Source: Natrinema salaciae
Lineage (GTDB): Archaea; Halobacteriota; Halobacteria; Halobacteriales; Natrialbaceae
Assembly: GCF_900110865.1 (NCBI RefSeq)
Contig: NZ_FOFD01000001.1
Location: 682,001 to 746,000 of the forward strand
Reading direction: 5' to 3'
DNA: 64,000 nucleotides
Under the pieces are notes generated by a model that worked only from the letters and a program-made list of their open reading frames with translations, made no database searches and was not told the DNA's origin. Every line of letters begins with the position of its first letter. Position 1 is the stretch's first letter. The translations under genes were made by a program, and so were the position numbers. Below, in pieces: positions 59,727 through 64,000 of this stretch.

Positions 59727-60653
59727 ATGGAACCCGACGACACCTGGGCGAGTCTCCGGACGCAGTGCGAGGATCTCGAGCCGGGTGCGGAGCTGACGAC
59801 ACCGGTCTCCGAGCGGCCGTTCGAGGTCGTGCGGACCGACGACGACCGGATCGTCGTTCGGTTCGGCGACAGCGGCGAGACGCGGCCGCTCTGGCGCGAG
59901 CAGTTCGTCGTCTTCCTCGAGGAACTCGACGACGGGGCGGTTTCCATCGAGCAACTTCAGCCGGGCGTCGAGCCGTACGCCAGCGTCGTGACCCTGGCCG
60001 ACGAGTACACCGCGGACGAGCGGACGGTCACGTACGATACCGGTGCCGCCGGCGGGGAGAGTCCGTTTCTCGTTCCGGCGGCGGACGCGCGGAACCCGCC
60101 CGAACGCGTTCACGACGATGCTCTCCTGCTCGCAGCACTGCTCGAGGGACTCGACGCCGACGATCCCGCGGCGCTCGATACCGACGCGCTGACCGATCTC
60201 TACGTGCTCGCGTCGGACGTGCAACACGGTGCCGATCGAGTGCGTCGCTCGGCGAGGGAGCCGCTCCTCGAGCGACTCGGGCCGGAGCAACAGCTCCACG
60301 GCCGATACGGGACCGTCCGGCGGACGACCCGGGAACGGCGACAGCCGAAGGACGTCGAAACGATCTTCACCGCCCTCGACGACCGCGGCATTCCCCGCGA
60401 GTGGGTCACCGGCGTCGACCGGGACAAACTGGACGTCGTGCTCGCCGTCACCGACCTCGAGGAAGACGAGGTCTACGACGTCGACGAAGACGTCTACGTC
60501 CAGAAGACCGGCGTCGACGAGGACGAGAAGTACTCGCGGCTACAGGGGATCGCCGACCGGATCGAGGAGCTCGAGGGCGCGGAGGGCGAGGAGCTCCGGG
60601 ACGAACTGGACGCTATCGAGGACCGACTCGAGGAGGCGCTGTCCGCGGGGTGA
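59727..60653 (+). CDS. conserved haloarchaeal protein of unknown function (308 aa)
   Basis: No family recognised with certainty. An N-terminal acidic beta-rich part (about 1-115: VVRTDDDRIVVRFGDSGETRPLWREQFVVFLEEL) is followed by a helical region (DDALLLAALLEGLDADDP, DVQHGADRVRRSAREPLLERLG), a short Arg-rich stretch (TVRRTTRERRQPKD), and a last part (IFTALDDRGIPREWVTGVDRDKLDVVLAVTDLEEDEVYDVDED) that resembles a winged helix. It ends with a charged coiled coil (RLQGIADRIEELEGAEGEELRDELDAIEDRLEEAL). The ATG at 59727 was chosen. Two bases apart in frame and direction from the HAD gene, with an 87-base gap, so they may be cotranscribed. Confidence 0.7.
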   Translation: MEPDDTWASLRTQCEDLEPGAELTTPVSERPFEVVRTDDDRIVVRFGDSGETRPLWREQFVVFLEELDDGAVSIEQLQPGVEPYASVVTLADEYTADERTVTYDTGAAGGESPFLVPAADARNPPERVHDDALLLAALLEGLDADDPAALDTDALTDLYVLASDVQHGADRVRRSAREPLLERLGPEQQLHGRYGTVRRTTRERRQPKDVETIFTALDDRGIPREWVTGVDRDKLDVVLAVTDLEEDEVYDVDEDVYVQKTGVDEDEKYSRLQGIADRIEELEGAEGEELRDELDAIEDRLEEALSAG

Positions 60654-60695
60654 CTGCTCGGCTGGGGGTGCCCTCGTGGGCCACTTGGACCGTTC

Positions 60696-61322
60696 TCACT
60701 CTCGATCGGCGGCGTCGTACTGCGCTTTCGTCACGGTGTAGCGATGGAGGTCGGCGACCGCGTCATCCATCGGCACCCAGTTTCGCAGGACCCCGTCGTA
60801 CTGCCCGCCGTTGGCCTCGATGTACGTCTCGATCGCTCGCTTCGACTTCTCGTTGCCCTCGTTGTGGCCGGCGGTGACGAGTTCGAGGTCGAGGCGATCG
60901 AAGGCGAGTTCCAGCAGCGCCGCCGCCCGTTCGCCCGAGTACTCGCGGCCCCAGAACGGTTTCCGCAGGATGAGTCCGAGCTGCCCGGTTCGACGCTCCC
61001 ACTGACAGGTGAGCCCCGTGAATCCGGCCAGTTCTCCCGCTCGGTCCTCGCCGTCCCTGGGACGGATCACGTACTCGGCACCGTCGCGGTCGGCCCAGCG
61101 CGTTTCCGCGTCCTCGATCTGCTCGTGTGCGTCCATCACCGTCCGGTACGGCGTCTGCGGGACGTGTTCGAAGACCTCGTCGAGGTCCTCACCGTACCCC
61201 CGAGCAAAGCACTCGTACAGCTCTCGAGCGTCGACGGTCTCGTGACAGAGCCGCTCGAGCCGCAATCGGTCCGTTTCGAGTTCGTCCGGGAACATGCCCC
61301 GGAGTTGTTGGACGGTTCGCAT
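60696..61322 (-). CDS. RimJ/RimL-type GNAT acetyltransferase
   Basis: A GNAT family member of the ribosomal-protein-N-acetyltransferase type, 208 residues. Landmarks: ELETDRLRLERLCHETVDARELYECF (about 14-39), AGFTGLTCQWERRTGQLGLILRKPFWGREYSGERAAALLELAF (about 115-160, acetyl-CoA loop GREYSGERA), LELVTAGHNEGNEKSKRAIETYIEANGGQYDGVLRNW (about 160-195). ATG at 61322 was chosen, because a longer frame to 62621 is only antisense of the XPB gene. Divergent from the XPB helicase gene. Acetylated target unknown. Confidence 0.87.
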   Translation of the reverse strand: MRTVQQLRGMFPDELETDRLRLERLCHETVDARELYECFARGYGEDLDEVFEHVPQTPYRTVMDAHEQIEDAETRWADRDGAEYVIRPRDGEDRAGELAGFTGLTCQWERRTGQLGLILRKPFWGREYSGERAAALLELAFDRLDLELVTAGHNEGNEKSKRAIETYIEANGGQYDGVLRNWVPMDDAVADLHRYTVTKAQYDAADRE

Positions 61323-61426
61323 ATAGTTGCCCCCGGTTTGTGAAAGAGTGTCGGGCCCGCGGTGGGCGTGCCCTTCGTTTCGACGAGAGGACCCGCCGGA
61401 CGGCGGCACGCGAATCGGACCCGACC

Positions 61427-61434
61427 GTATATGT
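61427..61434 (+). promoter_or_regulatory. TATA-like box of the XPB helicase gene
   Basis: GTATATGT is centred about 27 bases before a GTG at 61458 and only about 19 before the ATG at 61449. That spacing would favour GTG 61458 as the leaderless start. Confidence 0.45.
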
Positions 61435-61448
61435 GCGTCCTCCCCTGA

Positions 61449-62894
61449 ATGTGTCCCGTGACGCGGTCCCCAGCCGACGAGCCGGACGCGGTCGAACTCC
61501 GGTACGAGGACGGAACGATCCGGATCGACGGGCTCGAGGAGGCGTCGATCTCGCCGTCGTCGATTCGAACGGCGGTACCCGATCTGGCGGCCGATTCGAG
61601 AACGGACGGGTGGCGGATTCCCGCCGGTAGATACGCGGAGCTTCGGGCGGCTCTGGCGGAGACGACCGCCGCGGTCGACGACCGGGTTCTCCATCTCGCC
61701 CCCCTCCCGGATCTCCGTTCGGCGTACGAACTCCGCGAGTATCAGGACACGGCGCTCGAGGCCTGGCTCGCGACCGACCGCTGGGCCGACGCGCCCCTCG
61801 AGACGGTCCCGCGAGCGCCGGCGGGGGTCCTCGAACTCCCGACCGGCAGCGGCAAGACCGTCATCGCGCTGAAAGCGATCGAACGCCTCGCCGTCCCGAC
61901 GCTCGTCGTCGTCCCGACCATCGACCTGCTCGAGCAGTGGGAGCGGGAACTCGAGCGCGAGTTCGACGCGCCGATCGGCCGCTTCGGCGGCGGCGAGCAG
62001 CGACTCGAGCCGATCACGGTCTCGACGTACGACTCGGCGTACCTGAAGGCCGACTCGGTGGGTGACCGGTTCGGTCTCGTCGTCTTCGACGAGGCCCACC
62101 ACCTCGGCGGCGAGGGGTATCGCGAGATCGCACGGTTGCTCGCCGCTCCCGCGCGACTGGGACTGACCGCCACCTTCGAGCGACCCGACGGCGCACACGA
62201 GGTCATCGCGGACGTCGTCGGGCCGCTGGTCCACCGGCTCGACGTGGACGACCTCGCCGGCGACCACCTCGCCGACTACGATCTCAAGCGACTCGAGGTC
62301 TCGCTCACCCCCGCGGAACGCGAGGAGTACGAGCGGGTACAGGGGATCTTCACGGACTACCTCGCGACATCGAACATCGACATGCGCAGCGGTTCGGACT
62401 ATCAGCAACTCGTCAAGCGATCCGGCAACGACCCCGAGGCCCGCGAAGCGCTGCTCGCACGCCAGCGCGCACGGGAACTCATGCTCGGCAGCGAGAACAA
62501 GATCGAAGCGCTGGCGGACGTTCTCGACGATCACCGCGGCGATCGGATCATCGTCTTCACGGCCCACAACGACCTCGCGTACGACGTCAGCGAACGGTTT
62601 CTGATCCCGACGATCACGCACCAGACCGGAACCCCAGAGCGACGGGAGATCCTGGAGCGGTTCCGTGAGGGGACCTACACCCGGATCGCGACCTCCAACG
62701 TGCTCGACGAGGGGGTCGACGTTCCCGATGCGAACGTCGCGGTCGTGCTCTCCGGCAGCGGCAGCGAACGGGAGTTCACGCAGCGCCTCGGGCGGATTCT
62801 CCGCCCGAAAGCGGACGGCACTCGAGCGGTTCTCTACGAGGTCGTCGCCGGAGATACCGGCGAGCGACGCATCGCGAACCGCCGTCGCGAGTGA
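61449..62894 (+). CDS. archaeal XPB/Rad25-type DNA helicase
   Basis: Superfamily 2 helicase that unwinds DNA 3' to 5' in repair or transcription-linked roles. Walker A LPTGSGKT (about 133-140), DEAHH box FDEAHHLGGEGY (about 215-226), motif III GLTATFERPDG (about 237-247) in the place of the XPB RED segment, motif IV-VI region IIVFTAHNDLAYDVSERF, TSNVLDEGVDVPDANV and QRLGRILRPK. N-terminal damage-recognition-like domain of about 95 residues. 481 residues, typical for archaeal XPB. The ATG at 61449 was taken; GTG at 61458 is also possible. Followed by its partner bax1 59 bases later. Confidence 0.92.
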   Translation: MCPVTRSPADEPDAVELRYEDGTIRIDGLEEASISPSSIRTAVPDLAADSRTDGWRIPAGRYAELRAALAETTAAVDDRVLHLAPLPDLRSAYELREYQDTALEAWLATDRWADAPLETVPRAPAGVLELPTGSGKTVIALKAIERLAVPTLVVVPTIDLLEQWERELEREFDAPIGRFGGGEQRLEPITVSTYDSAYLKADSVGDRFGLVVFDEAHHLGGEGYREIARLLAAPARLGLTATFERPDGAHEVIADVVGPLVHRLDVDDLAGDHLADYDLKRLEVSLTPAEREEYERVQGIFTDYLATSNIDMRSGSDYQQLVKRSGNDPEAREALLARQRARELMLGSENKIEALADVLDDHRGDRIIVFTAHNDLAYDVSERFLIPTITHQTGTPERREILERFREGTYTRIATSNVLDEGVDVPDANVAVVLSGSGSEREFTQRLGRILRPKADGTRAVLYEVVAGDTGERRIANRRRE

Positions 62895-62953
62895 CGCTCG
62901 CTTCGAGCCGCCGTCCGAGCGACTTTTGGCGATTCCACACCGACACGACGTAG

Positions 62954-64000
62954 ATGCTGACGAAGGACCTGCTTCGCGTGTCGCGCGCCGGGGGCGGCTA
63001 CCGCCCCCGGTTCGCCGGCCGCGAACACCGCCCGCTCGCGGCCCGCGTCATCGGGACGTATCAGGGCCACGTCGGCGAACCGCAGAGCGCGCTCGAGACG
63101 GCGCTCACGGACCTCGAGCGCGACGCGGACGATTTCAAACTCGTCCGCGGGCTCTCGGCGCTGCTCGAGCGCGAGGCGACCATGGAGACGGACGCGGCGA
63201 TCGACCCCGAGCGGGCCCGCCGAGCCGCGTTCGAGGCCGCCGAAGCGGTCGGCGTCGTCACCGACGACGAGCGCGTCACGGCACTCGTCCGCGCGGGCGA
63301 CTCGCTCGGGCTGTCGGCGGACGACCTCGAGACCGCGCTCTATGCCGATCTCGAGGAGCGGCAGGTCCTGACCGCGGTCGAGCCGCGGTGGGATCCGGAC
63401 GGGCTGGTCGCCCAGTACAACCTGTCGCTGGCGCAGACGGCGCTGTTCGACGCGATCGAGGTACGCGTTCGTTCGAGCGACCCGAAAGCGCTGATCTCGG
63501 CGATCAAGCGACTGCGGCTGATGTACGAGATCAGGCGGCTCGAGGACGATTCGGCGGACGGTGTGGCGGGCGTCTCGGAGCGCGAGGTCGTCGTGACGGG
63601 GCCGACGCATCTCTTTCGTGCGACTCGACGGTACGGCACGCGCTTCGCGCGGCTCCTGCGGACGGTGGCGGCGGCCGACCGGTGGCACCTCGAGGCGACG
63701 ATCGACGACCGCGGCACCGAGCGTACGCTCGAACTCTCCCACGACGATCCGGTTCGGGTGCCGGACGCCGAGCCGGTCGCGACGGTCTCGTTCGACAGCG
63801 GCGTCGAGGCCGACTTCGCCGGGCGGTTCTCGGCTCTCGGCCTCGAGTGGGAGCTCGTCCGCGAACCCGAACCGCTCGCGACGGGGACGCGCGTGATGAT
63901 TCCCGATTTCGCCTTCGAGTACGAGCACGGCGACTTCCGCGTCTTCTTCGAGATCATGGGGTTCTGGACGCCGGAGTACGTCGACAAGAAGCTCTCCCAG
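62954..64000 (+). CDS. bax1: Bax1-type nuclease (DUF790), cut by the window end
   Basis: The frame from the ATG at 62954 stays open to the last base, giving 349 residues with the 3' end missing. DUF790 proteins are called Bax1, binds archaeal XPB, a nuclease that works with XPB in DNA repair. The start is MLTKDLLRVSRAGGGYRPRF. The PD-(D/E)xK-like nuclease site lies at the visible end: MIPDFAFEYEHGDFRVFFEIMGFW, with Asp, Glu and, later, KK residues. The gene lies directly after the XPB helicase, the known arrangement in archaea. The remaining C-terminus, probably about 60-150 residues, is outside the window. Confidence 0.88.
   Translation, partial: MLTKDLLRVSRAGGGYRPRFAGREHRPLAARVIGTYQGHVGEPQSALETALTDLERDADDFKLVRGLSALLEREATMETDAAIDPERARRAAFEAAEAVGVVTDDERVTALVRAGDSLGLSADDLETALYADLEERQVLTAVEPRWDPDGLVAQYNLSLAQTALFDAIEVRVRSSDPKALISAIKRLRLMYEIRRLEDDSADGVAGVSEREVVVTGPTHLFRATRRYGTRFARLLRTVAAADRWHLEATIDDRGTERTLELSHDDPVRVPDAEPVATVSFDSGVEADFAGRFSALGLEWELVREPEPLATGTRVMIPDFAFEYEHGDFRVFFEIMGFWTPEYVDKKLSQ

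Overview
This window is chromosomal DNA from an extremely halophilic archaeon (class Halobacteria). The evidence is high GC with third-position GC/C bias, proteins rich in Asp and Glu, many genes with a TATA-like box about 27 bases before the start codon and no Shine-Dalgarno (leaderless transcripts), and haloarchaeal families such as HalOD1, DUF7344-type winged helices, bat-type HTH_10 regulators, two-subunit 2-oxoacid:ferredoxin oxidoreductase, archaeal YchF, TrkH, Tat-exported lipoproteins and a SAMP-like ubiquitin fold. The genus cannot be fixed from the sequence alone. No rRNA, tRNA, CRISPR array, insertion sequence or prophage was seen.

Layout. 1-3.2 kb: 3' part of a large secreted GH97 alpha-glucosidase with extra binding modules and an extreme low-complexity insert. 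3.3-14.6 kb: small zinc-ribbon proteins, MutY, several transcriptional regulators (two of them joined to membrane segments), a site-2-protease-like protein, two GNATs, YchF, HalOD1, and a UbiA prenyltransferase divergent from a ThDP enzyme. 16.5-20 kb: sensor histidine kinase convergent with TrkH. 20-29.7 kb: D-lactate/glycolate dehydrogenase, PhoD phosphatase, F420-dependent oxidoreductase, quinone oxidoreductase flanked on both sides by frameshifted genes, aminotransferase and lipoprotein. 29.8-39.2 kb: KorAB, flavin reductase, lipoprotein, methylmalonyl-CoA epimerase, copper/PQQ-type sugar dehydrogenase with N-glycosylation sequon arrays, and methylmalonyl-CoA mutase large subunit.

39.3-49.5 kb: small membrane and stress functions, then the Hsp70 system grpE, dnaK, dnaJ, each with its own promoter; dnaK and dnaJ share a GGAA/TTC dyad next to the TATA box. 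49.5-58.8 kb is rich in redox genes: DJ-1/PfpI, cupin with zinc ribbon, a reduced ANL-like protein, Rieske-FAD oxidoreductase, E1 alpha/beta of a 2-oxoacid dehydrogenase, a minimal thioredoxin-reductase-like flavoprotein, a DUF892 ferritin-like protein, a SAMP/MoaD-like protein and a tungsten-type aldehyde ferredoxin oxidoreductase. 59-64 kb: HAD hydrolase, an unknown protein, a GNAT, and the XPB helicase followed by its partner nuclease Bax1 (cut by the window end).

Whole-pathway links visible here are KorAB plus E1 alpha/beta (2-oxoacid oxidation), methylmalonyl-CoA mutase plus epimerase (propionyl-CoA to succinyl-CoA), GrpE/DnaK/DnaJ, and XPB/Bax1. Five DUF7344-like winged-helix proteins in 64 kb point to a local or genome-wide expansion of that family. 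No clear new multi-gene system could be demonstrated. The strongest unusual signals are the GH97 insert, the sequon arrays in the sugar dehydrogenase, the membrane-tethered winged-helix proteins, the reduced ANL and TrxR-like proteins, and the two frameshifted genes around the quinone oxidoreductase.
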